NCBI RefSeq assembly: GCF_000702585.1
Contig: NZ_JNIQ01000001.1
Location: 1,369,001 to 1,433,000, forward strand
Length of the DNA stretch: 64,000 nt
Direction of reading: 5' to 3'
DNA from: Exiguobacterium aurantiacum DSM 6208
GTDB taxonomy: Bacteria > Bacillota > Bacilli > Exiguobacteriales > Exiguobacteriaceae
The position numbers were made by a program, and so were the translations under genes. Below the pieces are notes generated by a model, which saw only the letters and a program-made list of their open reading frames with translations, was not told the origin of the DNA and made no database searches. Positions 28,196-37,424 of the stretch are shown here, one piece after another (the first letter of the stretch is position 1; each line of letters starts with the position of its first letter).

Positions 28196-29401
28196 ATGCT
28201 TCGATTAATCACGCTCATTATATTCACGTTTCTAATCGTTCCTTCGACTGCCCTTGCAAGCTATACGCCACCGCCGATGAACCCTGGCGAAGAGGAAATG
28301 ATGTATGAGATGCCAAATACCGTCAACACAACCGCCCGTGTTCTGGAAGTCATTGAGGAAAGAACAGAAATTGAGGAAATCACACAAGAAGAAAGAGAAT
28401 TTCAACTATTGAATGTCGAGATTTTATCTGGAGAATATAAAGGCCAGGAAATCGAGGTCGAAGGTTTCAATTACGTCGATACGTATTTTGCGAACAGCAA
28501 CTTCTGGTTTGAAGAAGGTGACCGCATTACCGTCGGGCTTCAAATTGAAAATGGGGAGATCACCCGGGCTTATCCGATCGGATATACGAGAGACGTTCCA
28601 ACCTATATTCTAGGTGGGTTGTTCATCGCGCTGTTGCTCTTCTTTGGCAAGGTGAAAGGCCTTAAGTCTGTGATTACGTTAGGGTTGACTGTCTTTATTC
28701 TCTTCAAGTTTATGATTCCTTATTTGTTGGAAGGCTATGATCCGGTCTTGCTCGTACTCATTACAGGCGCGATTGTCACGACGCTGACTTTCGTGATTGT
28801 GAGCGGAATTTCTCGGAAAACGCTTGCTGCGATTGCCGGAACCGTGGGCGGATTGGGCGCGGCGGCTTTGATTTCCTTTATTTTCATGAGTCTGATGAAA
28901 ATGTCCGGTTTTCATGGGGAAGAAGAAATCATGCTCGGGATGCTCGATTCGGAAAATTCGATCGACCTTTCTGGCCTGTTGCTTGCTGGGATCATCATTG
29001 GAGCGCTTGGCGCTGTCATGGATGTCGCGATTTCGATTGCTTCATCACTTGAGGAAGTGAAACGTAATAACCAGAAGGCGTCTTATAAAGACTTGTTCAA
29101 GTCAGGAATGAACGTAGGCGGAGACATCATGGGTACGATGGCGAATACGTTGATCTTAGCTTACGTAGGCGCCTCCCTCCCAATTCTTTTATTGATGAAT
29201 GCCTACGAGTATCCTTTCGGAGAATTGATTCATATGGAGGTTTATAGTGTAGAAATCCTGAGGACGCTTGCCGGGAGCATCGGTCTCGTGCTTGCCATTC
29301 CGATTACCGCTTTCGTATCAGCTTTGCTTTTAAGTAAGCAGGAGATAAAGACAGACCAAGATGCAACGATTGTGATTGGTGACCGAAATACAGGGTCGTA
29401 A
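28196..29401 (+). CDS. YibE/F family membrane protein
   Basis: Protein of 401 residues: a signal-peptide-like N-terminus (about 1-22, ending ALA), an extracytoplasmic domain (about 23-135, rich in Glu), then seven or eight transmembrane segments with the YibE/F signature (GALGAVMDVAISIASSLEE, GMNVGGDIMGTMANTLILAYVGASLP). The function of the family is unknown. The ATG at 28196 has AAAGGAG upstream. The gene is visibly richer in A/T at third positions than its neighbours and lies between a palindrome and a terminator, so acquisition by transfer is plausible. Confidence 0.85.
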   Translation: MLRLITLIIFTFLIVPSTALASYTPPPMNPGEEEMMYEMPNTVNTTARVLEVIEERTEIEEITQEEREFQLLNVEILSGEYKGQEIEVEGFNYVDTYFANSNFWFEEGDRITVGLQIENGEITRAYPIGYTRDVPTYILGGLFIALLLFFGKVKGLKSVITLGLTVFILFKFMIPYLLEGYDPVLLVLITGAIVTTLTFVIVSGISRKTLAAIAGTVGGLGAAALISFIFMSLMKMSGFHGEEEIMLGMLDSENSIDLSGLLLAGIIIGALGAVMDVAISIASSLEEVKRNNQKASYKDLFKSGMNVGGDIMGTMANTLILAYVGASLPILLLMNAYEYPFGELIHMEVYSVEILRTLAGSIGLVLAIPITAFVSALLLSKQEIKTDQDATIVIGDRNTGS

Positions 29402-29470
29402 GTAATATCGAGCGATTCAAAGCTCCTCTTAACCAAATCGATTGTCGTATCGATGATGTAGTCATCAGTT

Positions 29471-29502
29471 GGCCCCGGCGTTTGCTCCGGGGTCATTTTT
29501 TT
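29471..29502 (+). terminator. Terminator of the YibE/F gene
   Basis: CCCCGG/CCGGGG stem followed by TCATTTTTTT. Confidence 0.85.
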
Positions 29503-29532
29503 AGATTCCATCGCTTATATCGATTCGAACAC

Positions 29533-29579
29533 AAAAAAACCTGAATGCGCACCTTTTATCAAGTGTCGAACATTCAGGC
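29533..29579 (-). terminator. Terminator of glpX
   Basis: On the minus strand CCTGAATG pairs with CATTCAGG, followed by a run of seven T. Confidence 0.85.
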
Positions 29580-29599
29580 TTCAGTTCAGCGAATATCAA

Positions 29600-30580
29600 T
29601 CAGACGTTCACCGGCTGTTTCTGTAAATATGGTTTAAGCGAGAGCGTATGCTCGGCGACGACTTTGCGAATCGTCTTCGTCTTCGAGCGCATGACGAGTG
29701 ATGTCGTCTCGACAATATCGTCCGTCAAGAACTTGACACCGTCGAGCAGCTCACCCGTCGTGACACCTGTCGCCGCGAAGATGCAGTCGTCGCTCTTGAC
29801 GAGATCGTCGAGTGTGAGCAGTTGAAGCGGGTCTTCGATGCCCATCGAGATGACGCGTGCCGTCTCTTCTTCGTTCATCGGGTGAAGACGAGCTTGCATG
29901 TCACCGCCGAGCGCTTTGACGGCGGCTGCCGTGATGACGCCTTCCGGTGCGCCGCCCGTCGAGATGAAGATGTCGATCGGGTTCGATTTGACGGCAGCGG
30001 CGATTCCGGCTGATACGTCACCGTCTTCGAACAATTTGACGCGAGCGCCCATTTTAATGGCGGCTTGGCGTAAATGCTCATGACGGTCCCGATCCTGCAT
30101 GATGACCGTCACTTCCTCGATGCGTTTCCCGTTATAGAGGGCGGCTTTCTCGATGATCGACTCGAGTGGCTCGTCGAGAGAGACTTTCCCTTTCAAGTTC
30201 GGTCCGACGACGAGTTTATCCATATACATATCAGGCGCGTGGAGGAGGGCGCCTTTATCAGCGACAGCGATGACGACCATCGCGTCCCCGAGCCCTTTGG
30301 CGACAATCGATGTGCCTTCGAGCGGGTCGACGGCGATATCGACTTCAGGACCGAACGTCGTACCGAGACGTTCACCGATATAAAGCATCGGCGCCTCGTC
30401 GAGCTCACCTTCACCAATGACGACCGTCGCATCCATGTTGACCGTGCCGAGCACTTCTCGCATCGCGGACGTTGCCGCATCATCGGCCTCGTTCTTTTGA
30501 CCGCGACCGATCCATTTTGATGAGGCAAGTGCTGCCGCCTCGGTTGCCCGTACGATGTCTAACGCTAATTCTCGTTCCAT
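29600..30580 (-). CDS. glpX: Fructose-1,6-bisphosphatase class II
   Basis: Gluconeogenic phosphatase of 326 residues. Metal-site motifs appear in order: GEGELDEAPMLYIGE, VDIAVDPLEGT and ISTGGAPEGVITAAA. It converts fructose-1,6-bisphosphate to fructose-6-phosphate. It is monocistronic on the minus strand, diverging from yutE, with its own terminator. Confidence 0.95.
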   Translation of the reverse strand: MERELALDIVRATEAAALASSKWIGRGQKNEADDAATSAMREVLGTVNMDATVVIGEGELDEAPMLYIGERLGTTFGPEVDIAVDPLEGTSIVAKGLGDAMVVIAVADKGALLHAPDMYMDKLVVGPNLKGKVSLDEPLESIIEKAALYNGKRIEEVTVIMQDRDRHEHLRQAAIKMGARVKLFEDGDVSAGIAAAVKSNPIDIFISTGGAPEGVITAAAVKALGGDMQARLHPMNEEETARVISMGIEDPLQLLTLDDLVKSDDCIFAATGVTTGELLDGVKFLTDDIVETTSLVMRSKTKTIRKVVAEHTLSLKPYLQKQPVNV

Positions 30581-30738
30581 AGTGTTGTACCCTCCACGTG
30601 ATCTATTTTTAATGTGTTATACTTTTTGCAACGTTAATCCGTTGATTAGTGTATCACAATGAAATAAATGATGTAAATAGGAGAGTTTCTTTTCTCTCAT
30701 CAAAAAAAGGCTTATGATAGGGGGCAGGGGGGATCACG

Positions 30739-31182
30739 ATGTATTTTGTTAACAGAGAAAAAATCAATGCGACACTCGTCCATATGGAATCGATGCTCGA
30801 GCGAATTGACAAGCTCGAAGGGGACGCGTTCACGGTCGAACTTGCGAAACAGCGTCTCGCCGTCCATCTGATGGAAGGCGTGATTGACGTCGGAAACTCG
30901 ATGATTGATGGCTTCATTATGCGAGACCCGGGAAGTTACGAAGATATCGTAGACATCTTGCTCGATGAGCGGGTGCTCGACGAGGAGACGGCGCGGGCCG
31001 CGAAAGAGCTCGTCTTGCTCCGTGCCTATTACGTCCGGGAGTTTGTGACGTCAAATTCGTCACGCTTTGACGCGTGGGCAACTGATAACAAAGAAACGTT
31101 CGCTAAATTTCCGGAACAAGTTCGTCGCTATGTAGAGGTCGAGCTTGGGCCTGTGTCGGCATTTTTACCAGAAAGTGAGTGA
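30739..31182 (+). CDS. yutE: DUF86 family protein YutE (HepT-like fold)
   Basis: Helical protein of 147 residues of the DUF86/HepT group (INATLVHMESMLERIDKLEG, HLMEGVIDVGNSMIDGF, VLLRAYYVREF). HepT toxins of MntA/HepT systems belong to the same Pfam family, but the partner nucleotidyltransferase is absent next to it and the gene sits in the conserved yutE-yutF context, so a housekeeping role is more likely. It ends 4 bp before yutF. Confidence 0.8.
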   Translation: MYFVNREKINATLVHMESMLERIDKLEGDAFTVELAKQRLAVHLMEGVIDVGNSMIDGFIMRDPGSYEDIVDILLDERVLDEETARAAKELVLLRAYYVREFVTSNSSRFDAWATDNKETFAKFPEQVRRYVEVELGPVSAFLPESE

Positions 31183-31186
31183 TTGG

Positions 31187-31966
31187 ATGGAAACGGTTAA
31201 AGGATACTTATTTGACTTAGATGGAACGATGTACGCAGGGACCGAACCGATCAAAGCGGCGGTCGACTTCGTGAATCGGCTTGAGGCGACGGGGTTCCCG
31301 TACTTGTTTGTGACGAACAACGCTTCGATGACACCTGGACAAGTGGCCGATAAGCTCGTGAAGATGGGCGTGCATGTGACGCCTGAACACGTGTTGACGA
31401 GTGCGATGGCGACAGCGCGTTATATTGAGAAGATGACACCGAAAGCGACGATTTATATGATCGGGGAAGACGGGCTTCGTCTCGCGCTTGAAGAGCGTGG
31501 CTTTACGGTGACGGATGAACCGAAAGCGGATTACGTCGTCATCGGGCTCGACCGCCATATCACGTACGAGAAACTGGCAAAAGGGGCGTTGGCTATCCGC
31601 AACGGGGCGCGCTTTATTTCGACGAACGGGGACATCGCCATTCCGACAGAACGAGGCTTCTTACCAGGGAACGGGGCGCTCACTTCGGTGCTAGCCGTCA
31701 CGACCGAAAAAGATCCGTTCTTTATCGGCAAACCGGAGCCGGTCATGGTCGATATCGCTTTAGAGATGATTGGCCTCAAGAAAGACGAGGTCGTCATGGT
31801 CGGGGATAACTACCATACCGACATCTTGTTCGGCATCAACGGAGGAATCCGGACGCTCCACGTCAATTCAGGCGTGCACGGGCCGGCGTTCATCCAAGAA
31901 CAAGAAAAGCTCCCAACCTATATGGTCGAGAGCTTGGATGAATGGATACACGAAAAAAAGGGATGA
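31187..31966 (+). CDS. yutF: HAD-superfamily phosphatase YutF (NagD/p-nitrophenylphosphatase-like)
   Basis: Protein of 259 residues. HAD motif I DLDGTMYAG near residue 10, motif II VTNNAS, motif III Lys in FFIGKPEP and motif IV MVGDNYHTDI are complete, with the NagD-type C2 cap between II and III. It hydrolyses small phosphoesters such as sugar or nucleotide monophosphates; the physiological substrate is unknown. The ATG at 31187 lies just after the yutE stop, so the two genes form an operon. Confidence 0.88.
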   Translation: METVKGYLFDLDGTMYAGTEPIKAAVDFVNRLEATGFPYLFVTNNASMTPGQVADKLVKMGVHVTPEHVLTSAMATARYIEKMTPKATIYMIGEDGLRLALEERGFTVTDEPKADYVVIGLDRHITYEKLAKGALAIRNGARFISTNGDIAIPTERGFLPGNGALTSVLAVTTEKDPFFIGKPEPVMVDIALEMIGLKKDEVVMVGDNYHTDILFGINGGIRTLHVNSGVHGPAFIQEQEKLPTYMVESLDEWIHEKKG

Positions 31967-31983
31967 CACGTGTCTCCCTTTTC
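31953..31983. terminator. Bidirectional terminator between yutF and yutI
   Basis: A-run, GGGA-T-GACACGTGTC-T-CCC hairpin and T-rich tail; it overlaps the yutF stop codon and serves both convergent genes. Confidence 0.75.
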
Positions 31984-31986
31984 TAA

Positions 31987-32214
31987 TTAGAATACTTGTT
32001 CAACTTCGACGATGCCAGGTACTTCTTCGATGAGCGCGCGCTCAATCCCGGCTTTCAACGTGATTGTTGAAGACGGACAACTGCCGCAAGCGCCCATCAA
32101 TCGAAGCTTGACGATGCCTTCTTCTACATCTACGAGTTCAACGTCACCGCCGTCGCGAAGCAAGAACGGGCGTAATTTATCGAGTACTTCTTGGACTTGA
32201 TCGAACATTTCCAT
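31987..32214 (-). CDS. yutI: NifU-like Fe-S carrier YutI
   Basis: Protein of 75 residues, a stand-alone NifU C-terminal domain with the cluster-binding Cys43-x-x-Cys46 (GACGSCPSS). Such Nfu proteins deliver Fe-S clusters from the SUF scaffold to target enzymes. The start at 32214 is chosen because AAAGGGG lies just upstream on the minus strand; a longer in-frame extension has no such site. Convergent with yutF. Confidence 0.9.
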   Translation of the reverse strand: MEMFDQVQEVLDKLRPFLLRDGGDVELVDVEEGIVKLRLMGACGSCPSSTITLKAGIERALIEEVPGIVEVEQVF

Positions 32215-32345
32215 GGTATCTACCCCTTTCTGGTTCTCTTTCATTCTAGCAAGTTTGAGATTGTTTCTCAATCATTAACGCTGAGCGTTTTATGACGATG
32301 GCACTCTTGATTTTGTATAATAGGAAAGAAGAGGGGGGGATGGAG

Positions 32346-32627
32346 ATGAAAATCACCGTGTATGGCGCTGAAGTCCAGTGCGCGAGTTGTGTCGGGGCAC
32401 CGAGTTCTACGGAGACGTATGAATGGTTGCAGAGCGCGCTCGGGCGTAAATATCCGGAGCACCGTTTCGAGTTCGAATATATCGATTTTGAGACGGTCGA
32501 TGATGAGATCGCGGAGGCGATCAAACAAGATGAGTGGTTTTATCCGCTCGTTCTGTTGGATGGCGAAGTCGTGGACGAAGGGGTCGTCCAACTCCGAAAA
32601 GTGTATGCGGCCATCGAACAAAAATAA
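32346..32627 (+). CDS. yuzD: YuzD family protein (DUF1462), thioredoxin-like
   Basis: Protein of 93 residues. VQCASCVGAPSS near the N-terminus carries a CxxC pair; the C-terminal YPLVLLDGEVVDEG resembles the cis-Pro end of a thioredoxin fold. The role is unknown; conserved proximity to Fe-S genes (yutI, yutM) suggests a link to Fe-S or redox metabolism. The ATG at 32346 fits the GAGGGGGGG site better than the ATG 6 bp earlier. Divergent from yutI. Confidence 0.85.
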   Translation: MKITVYGAEVQCASCVGAPSSTETYEWLQSALGRKYPEHRFEFEYIDFETVDDEIAEAIKQDEWFYPLVLLDGEVVDEGVVQLRKVYAAIEQK

Positions 32628-32628
32628 G

Positions 32629-32667
32629 AAGAGTCGGACGAGTCCACTGGACTCATCCGACTCTTTT
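32629..32667. terminator. Bidirectional terminator between yuzD and the subtilisin gene
   Basis: AAGAGTCGGA pairs with TCCGACTCTT, with an inner GAGTCC/GGACTC stem, A-rich before and T-rich after. Confidence 0.9.
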
Positions 32668-32670
32668 TAG

Positions 32671-34107
32671 TTAGCGAAGCTGGAATGACGTCGTTGCCGA
32701 CCCGGCTGTGTAGCCAGAGAGCGTCGCGTCCGATTTCACTTGATACGTCCCTTTCTGTGAAGAAGACGTCGTCGAGAGCGTGAACGTGATCGAACCGTTC
32801 GAAGCCGTCTTACCTGTACCCGTCAATGTCGAGCCGTTCGGTTGTGTGACCGTCACGCGGACGTCCGCGTTGGCGACAGCTTGACCGTTCGCATTACGAA
32901 CCGTTGATGAGATGGAAACTTGTTCGCCGGCATTGTACGTTGCTTTTGACGTCGTGACTGTCGTCGAGAGCGCCTGGACTGGTTGAGACGTGCCGCCAGA
33001 GCCTGGAGCTTGAACGAGCCCGTTACCGAACCATGTGTCGCGCCCGGTTGGACCGAGGTCGATGACGTCTTGCGACAAGCGTGTGCGGAGCTGAGATGCT
33101 GAAAGTGATGGATACGCTTGTTTCATGAGCGCCAAGTTACCGGCGACGTAAGGTGTCGCCATCGATGTACCACTCAATGGACCGTAGCCGCCATTGTAGA
33201 GCGTCGAGTTGATGTTCACCCCTGGTGCCGCGACTTCGACCGTGCTACCTGTCGCTGAGAACGAGGCACGGTTGTCGTTAATGTCTGTCGCTGCGACCGC
33301 GATCGCTGAGCTGTAACGAGCCGGGTAGTTGACGAGGTCGCCTGAACCGTCGGCGCGCCCGTTGTTCCCGGCAGCGGCGACGACGAGAATACCGGCGTTG
33401 TTGGCTCGGTCGACGACTTGTTGAAGCGTTGACGAGTGGCTCGTCGTCCCGAGACTCAAGTTGATGATATCCATTTGGTTCGAGATCGACCAGTCGATTC
33501 CGGCGATGATGCTCGACAAGCTACCGCTACCGTTCGCTTCGAGCGCTTTGACGGCATAGATGCTCGCTTCGTGGGCGATTCCGACCGTGCCGATACTGTT
33601 GTTGCGAGCGGCGATAATCCCGGCAACGTGGGTCCCGTGACCGTTGTCGTCGGCATATGAGCTCGTCACACTACTGAACGAGGCACCCCCGGAAATCGTC
33701 AAGTCAGGGTGAGCTGAAATGCCGGTATCGACGACGGAGATTTTGACGCCCTTCCCGGTGAATCCACTTTGCCACGCGGACGGTGCTTTTAACTTTGGAA
33801 TGCCCCAGTCTCGTGTTTGGTTCTCGATTTGAACCGTTTGGTCGACTTCGACATGAGCGATGTTCGGGTTGTTTTTCAAGCCGTTCAGAGCGGATTTTGG
33901 AACTTCAAGCGCAGCGGCCGGGATGTTGGCGTACTGCTGACGGACTTCCATGCCTTGAATCGAGAGCGGGTTTTTCTTGGCGGAATCTTTGAATACGACG
34001 ATGACACGTTCTTTCCCGTTGTCGCTAGACGCATCCGCGAGTTGTGGAGCAGATGACAAGACGAGTAGTGAGGCGAGGACGGTGCTGCAAAGTTTTTTCT
34101 TCTTCAA
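32671..34107 (-). CDS. Secreted subtilisin-like serine protease
   Basis: Pre-pro-protein of 478 residues: signal peptide (about 1-26, ending ADA), inhibitor I9 propeptide (about 34-95, VIVVFKDSAKK to VEVDQTVQI), subtilase domain (about 100-365) with the triad Asp127 (VVDTGIS), His157 (GHGTHVAG) and Ser315 (GTSMATP), and a C-terminal Ig-like domain (about 378-478, Ser/Thr-rich). It is exported and self-processed; the extra Ig-like domain may aid wall or substrate binding. It is alone on the minus strand. Confidence 0.95.
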   Translation of the reverse strand: MKKKKLCSTVLASLLVLSSAPQLADASSDNGKERVIVVFKDSAKKNPLSIQGMEVRQQYANIPAAALEVPKSALNGLKNNPNIAHVEVDQTVQIENQTRDWGIPKLKAPSAWQSGFTGKGVKISVVDTGISAHPDLTISGGASFSSVTSSYADDNGHGTHVAGIIAARNNSIGTVGIAHEASIYAVKALEANGSGSLSSIIAGIDWSISNQMDIINLSLGTTSHSSTLQQVVDRANNAGILVVAAAGNNGRADGSGDLVNYPARYSSAIAVAATDINDNRASFSATGSTVEVAAPGVNINSTLYNGGYGPLSGTSMATPYVAGNLALMKQAYPSLSASQLRTRLSQDVIDLGPTGRDTWFGNGLVQAPGSGGTSQPVQALSTTVTTSKATYNAGEQVSISSTVRNANGQAVANADVRVTVTQPNGSTLTGTGKTASNGSITFTLSTTSSSQKGTYQVKSDATLSGYTAGSATTSFQLR

Positions 34108-34325
34108 TGTGGTTCCCCCTTTAGGTTATGTAGGCGTTTTTGACACGTCCGACCAGTCCGATGAAGTGACGTGTGTTGTTTGCCGTGTCCATAATGTAAC
34201 AAGTATTTCCATCGGGATGTAGATGTCAATCGTATCAATATTCAGAATATTTAAAATGCGGAATCGGGGATATCGGTCCAGGACTTTTGTCACACGCGTC
34301 TTCAAGCGCCAAAGGTTGCGTCCAT

Positions 34326-34362
34326 ACAAAAACGTGTCGTGCCGAGATCGGCACAACACGTT
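34326..34362 (-). terminator. Terminator of yutJ
   Basis: On the minus strand an ACGTGT...ACACGT outer stem with inner GTGCCGA/TCGGCAC, followed by TTTTTG. Confidence 0.88.
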
Positions 34363-34373
34363 GGAACATACGT

Positions 34374-35429
34374 TTATTTAATGACTTTATGCTTCCATAA
34401 GATGCCCGACTTGAGCAGTCGAGCGACTTTCCCCGTGAGCGATTGTTTGCCCATGAAGACGCCGAACCCTGCTTTTTTTCCGAGTGAACCGAGCGTGCCT
34501 CGCAATTTGATGGCAGGAAGGTCGGGATAAGCCACACCTTTCCATTTGCAGAGCAACACTTGGACGATCTGCTCGGCTTGGGCCTCGGCGAGTTGGCCTG
34601 AAGGTGCGTACGGAAGGCTTGCGTTATCCCCGACGACGAAGACGTCCGGTGCTTCCGGGACATGATGGTGAGGCGTCAATTTGACACGGCCACCGGCGTC
34701 AAGCTCCCAACCTTGGTTACGGACGACCGCGACCGGTTGAATGCCCGCCGTCCAGACGATCATGTCCGAGGCGAAGAGTTCTTCGTGGTTCCATAAACCA
34801 TCCGCATCGACGCGCGTGATGTTGGCGTTGTTGATGACGTCGACACCGTGCTCTTCAAACCAGGACTGGACGTACATCGAGACGCGGTTTGACAAGAACG
34901 ACAAGACGGATGGTCCACGGTCGAAGAGACGAACGGTCAAGTCAGGACGACTTTCCCGGAGCTCGCTCGCGAGCTCGACGCCGGACAGACCGGCACCGAC
35001 GATCGAGACGACAGAGCCGGGTGAGAGGCCGTTGATGGCTTGTTGTGTCTTCCGCGATTCTTCAAGCGTTTGAATGCTATACGTGAATTCGGCGGCCCCG
35101 GGCACGTTGTGGTATTTGTCCTCGCAACCTAGTCCGATGACGAGGTCGTCATACGGTACTTTTTCCCCGCTTGCGAGCAAGACCATTTTGTCTGTCGTGT
35201 CGATGTCGGTCACTTGGCCGTATATGTAGTCGATTCCTTCCGGGAAGTCGACCCGAATGTCACGGTCTGACACCGTTCCGGCGGCCAATGCATAATACTC
35301 TGTTTTTAACCCATGATAAGGCAGACGATCGACGAGTGTGATCGACACGTCGTTCAGCTGATGGCTGAGCACACGTTCGATGACACGCATTCCCCCGTAA
35401 CCGCCTCCTAAGACGACTAATTTGCGCAT
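34374..35429 (-). CDS. yutJ: NDH-2-like pyridine nucleotide-disulfide oxidoreductase YutJ
   Basis: Protein of 351 residues with two Rossmann motifs: GGGYGGMRV at the N-terminus for FAD and VGAGLSGVELA near 145 for NAD(P)H, and the FAD-binding VGDNASLPYAPSGQLAEAQAEQ. It resembles type II NADH dehydrogenases and is shorter than YumB (about 403) at its C-terminus, so membrane attachment and quinone reduction are uncertain. Divergent from yuzB; monocistronic. Confidence 0.85.
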   Translation of the reverse strand: MRKLVVLGGGYGGMRVIERVLSHQLNDVSITLVDRLPYHGLKTEYYALAAGTVSDRDIRVDFPEGIDYIYGQVTDIDTTDKMVLLASGEKVPYDDLVIGLGCEDKYHNVPGAAEFTYSIQTLEESRKTQQAINGLSPGSVVSIVGAGLSGVELASELRESRPDLTVRLFDRGPSVLSFLSNRVSMYVQSWFEEHGVDVINNANITRVDADGLWNHEELFASDMIVWTAGIQPVAVVRNQGWELDAGGRVKLTPHHHVPEAPDVFVVGDNASLPYAPSGQLAEAQAEQIVQVLLCKWKGVAYPDLPAIKLRGTLGSLGKKAGFGVFMGKQSLTGKVARLLKSGILWKHKVIK

Positions 35430-35527
35430 AAAAATCCCCCTTTGTTACTCTTTAACTGTATCATGTTATAATCTGCCGTAGAAGAACCATTTTCCTTAGA
35501 ATAAAGGAAAGAAAGACGGTGAAAGAA

Positions 35528-35764
35528 ATGATGAATCCAATCATCGAGTTCTGTGCCTCGAACTTAGCGATGGGCTCACAAATCGCCCGTGCCAAGCTCG
35601 AGTCTGACCCTGACCTTGACGTCGTGGAATATGGCTGCACCGGCTACTGCGGTGTGTGTGCCCTCGACTTGTTTTGCCTCGTCGACGGTGAAGTCGTGAT
35701 CGGGCAGACGCCGGAGGAACTCGTGGCGAACGTATATGAAAAAATCGAAGAGATGGCATGGTAA
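35528..35764 (+). CDS. yuzB: YuzB family protein (DUF1450)
   Basis: Protein of 78 residues with four Cys residues in FCASN and [17 protein letters not shown], the DUF1450 pattern. The Cys cluster suggests metal or Fe-S binding, but function is unknown. AAAGGAAAG precedes; the ATG at 35528 is chosen over an upstream GTG because of the spacing. It is divergent from yutJ and followed by a terminator. Confidence 0.85.
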   Translation: MMNPIIEFCASNLAMGSQIARAKLESDPDLDVVEYGCTGYCGVCALDLFCLVDGEVVIGQTPEELVANVYEKIEEMAW

Positions 35765-35793
35765 AAAGTTTGGAGTTTCTTCAAACTTTTTTT
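35765..35793 (+). terminator. Terminator of yuzB
   Basis: AAAGTTTG pairs with CAAACTTT, then a T run. Confidence 0.88.
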
Positions 35794-35805
35794 CTTTTTG
35801 ACCCG

Positions 35806-35834
35806 TTGCTTTTTTAAAAACGGTCTGGTATATT
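35806..35834 (+). promoter_or_regulatory. nupC promoter
   Basis: TTGCTT and TATATT with a 17-bp spacer. The start would be near 35841, giving a leader of about 125 nt that contains GGTTGTCTGAC (35853-35863) and a cre-like site (35881-35891). Confidence 0.65.
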
Positions 35835-35880
35835 CAAAGAGGTTCGAATGTAGGTTGTCTGACGTTTAACATCAAAAAAA

Positions 35881-35891
35881 GAAAGCGTTTC
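35881..35891. promoter_or_regulatory. Candidate cre site (CcpA) upstream of nupC
   Basis: GAAAGCGTTTC matches the palindromic core of catabolite-responsive elements and lies about 40 bp downstream of the predicted transcription start, a typical position for roadblock repression. Not tested here. Confidence 0.5.
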
Positions 35892-35966
35892 AAACGGTAG
35901 GACACATCTCTTTTCGGGTATGTCACAAATAATAGCTTTTCTTAACATGAAAGGAGCACAACACTA

Positions 35967-37178
35967 ATGAAAATCATGAGTGTGGTTGGTATTTTGGCAC
36001 TAATTGGAATCGCTTACATCTTCTCTACCAACCGTAAAGCCATCAAGTGGCGCACAGTCTTGGCGGCATTCGCCATCCAGTTCTTGTTCGCCTTCCTCGT
36101 CCTTTATACTTCAGCAGGGCGGGCCGTCTTACTTTGGATCTCGGAAGGGGTTCAAAACGTCTTGAACACGGCGAACGCAGGAATCAGCTTCGTCTTCGGC
36201 ACAGCTGTAGGCGGGGACAACTTCGTCTTCGCGTTCCAAGTGTTGACGATCATCGTCTTCATGTCGTCGCTCATCGCGCTTCTCTACTATGTCGGCGTCA
36301 TGCAGTGGGTCATCCGTATTCTCGGTACGGCGCTCGCGAAAGCGCTCGGCACGTCACGTAAAGAGTCACTCTCGGCGACGGCGAACATCTTCGTCGGTCA
36401 AACGGAGGCGCCGCTCGTCATCAAACCGTACCTTCCTTCGATGACGCAGTCAGAGCTTTTCGCAGTCATGGTCGGTGGTCTCGCATCGGTTGCCGGTTCG
36501 GTACTTGCTGGATATGCCGCACTTGGTGTTCCGCTCTCATACTTGCTCGCAGCGAGCTTCATGGCTGCTCCGGCAGGTCTCATGTTCGCGAAAATCATCG
36601 TCCCTGAGACAGATGAGCCAGATGACAACATCGAAATCGCGGAAGATGAAGAGAACAAGGCAGCGAACTTCGTCGATGCGGCCGCTCGCGGTGCGTCAGA
36701 CGGTCTCTTCCTCGCCTTGAACGTCGGTGCGATGCTTCTCGCCTTCGTTTCATTAATCGCACTCGTCAACTTGATTCTCGGTGGAATCGGTGGCTTGTTC
36801 GGATTCGGTGACCTTACAGTTCAATTGATTCTCGGTTATGTGTTTGCTCCGCTCGCGTTCGTCATCGGTGTTCCTTGGGCAGATGCGGTTCAGTTCGGTA
36901 GCTTCCTCGGACAAAAACTTGTCTTGAACGAGTTCGTTGCCTTCTCTGAATTCGCACCAATCATTGGCACGGGTGAGCTTTCAGCTCGTACGGAAGCCAT
37001 GACAGCGTTCGCACTCTGTGGATTCGCCAACATCTCGTCACTCGCGATCCTTCTCGGTGGTCTCGGTGGTATGGCGCCGAACCGTCGTGGTGACATCGCA
37101 CGCATGGGTGTCCTCGCGATTCTCGCAGGTACGCTCGCTAACTTGATGTCAGCGACACTCGCTGGACTTCTTCTCTAA
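35967..37178 (+). CDS. nupC: Concentrative nucleoside transporter NupC
   Basis: CNT-family nucleoside:cation symporter of 403 residues with about ten transmembrane segments. Signature segments include FVGQTEAPLVIKPYL (the G-Q-T-E-A-P nucleoside-site motif) and ALCGFANISSLAILLGGLG near the C-terminus. It imports nucleosides with H+ or Na+. GGAGCA precedes the ATG, and a cre-like sequence upstream suggests catabolite control. Monocistronic. Confidence 0.95.
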   Translation: MKIMSVVGILALIGIAYIFSTNRKAIKWRTVLAAFAIQFLFAFLVLYTSAGRAVLLWISEGVQNVLNTANAGISFVFGTAVGGDNFVFAFQVLTIIVFMSSLIALLYYVGVMQWVIRILGTALAKALGTSRKESLSATANIFVGQTEAPLVIKPYLPSMTQSELFAVMVGGLASVAGSVLAGYAALGVPLSYLLAASFMAAPAGLMFAKIIVPETDEPDDNIEIAEDEENKAANFVDAAARGASDGLFLALNVGAMLLAFVSLIALVNLILGGIGGLFGFGDLTVQLILGYVFAPLAFVIGVPWADAVQFGSFLGQKLVLNEFVAFSEFAPIIGTGELSARTEAMTAFALCGFANISSLAILLGGLGGMAPNRRGDIARMGVLAILAGTLANLMSATLAGLLL

Positions 37179-37197
37179 TCGAATACGAGATAATCAG

Positions 37198-37226
37198 AGT
37201 GATCACTTCGGTGGTCACTCTTTTTA
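37198..37226 (+). terminator. Terminator of nupC
   Basis: A 10-bp stem (GAGTGATCAC with GTGGTCACTC) closed by a TTCG loop, then TTTTT. Confidence 0.93.
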
Positions 37227-37387
37227 TGTGGGCAGGTTAAGGTCGTGTGTCATGTGCGTCGCTGTGAGCCGTCACGTGAAACACGAGATCCGGAAACTGT
37301 CCATCGTCCTAGGATGGTGTCATGTCCCTTCGGTTGATACGTATGGGTAAGCCGGAATGGGATGGCGTTGTAATTGAACAAGACATG

Positions 37388-37417
37388 AAAAAAGCGCCTA
37401 GGAATGTTCCTAGACGC
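37388..37417 (-). terminator. Terminator of ribU
   Basis: On the minus strand GCG..TAGGAA pairs with TTCCTA..CGC, followed by six T. The 160 bp between this and the nupC terminator hold nothing recognisable. Confidence 0.88.
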
Positions 37418-37424
37418 GTACGAG

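Noticed and set aside
30739-31182. HepT toxin of a toxin-antitoxin pair
   Set aside because: No MntA-type antitoxin is adjacent, and the gene is in the conserved yutE-yutF context; the nucleotidyltransferase at 5.5 kb is too far away to count as a partner.
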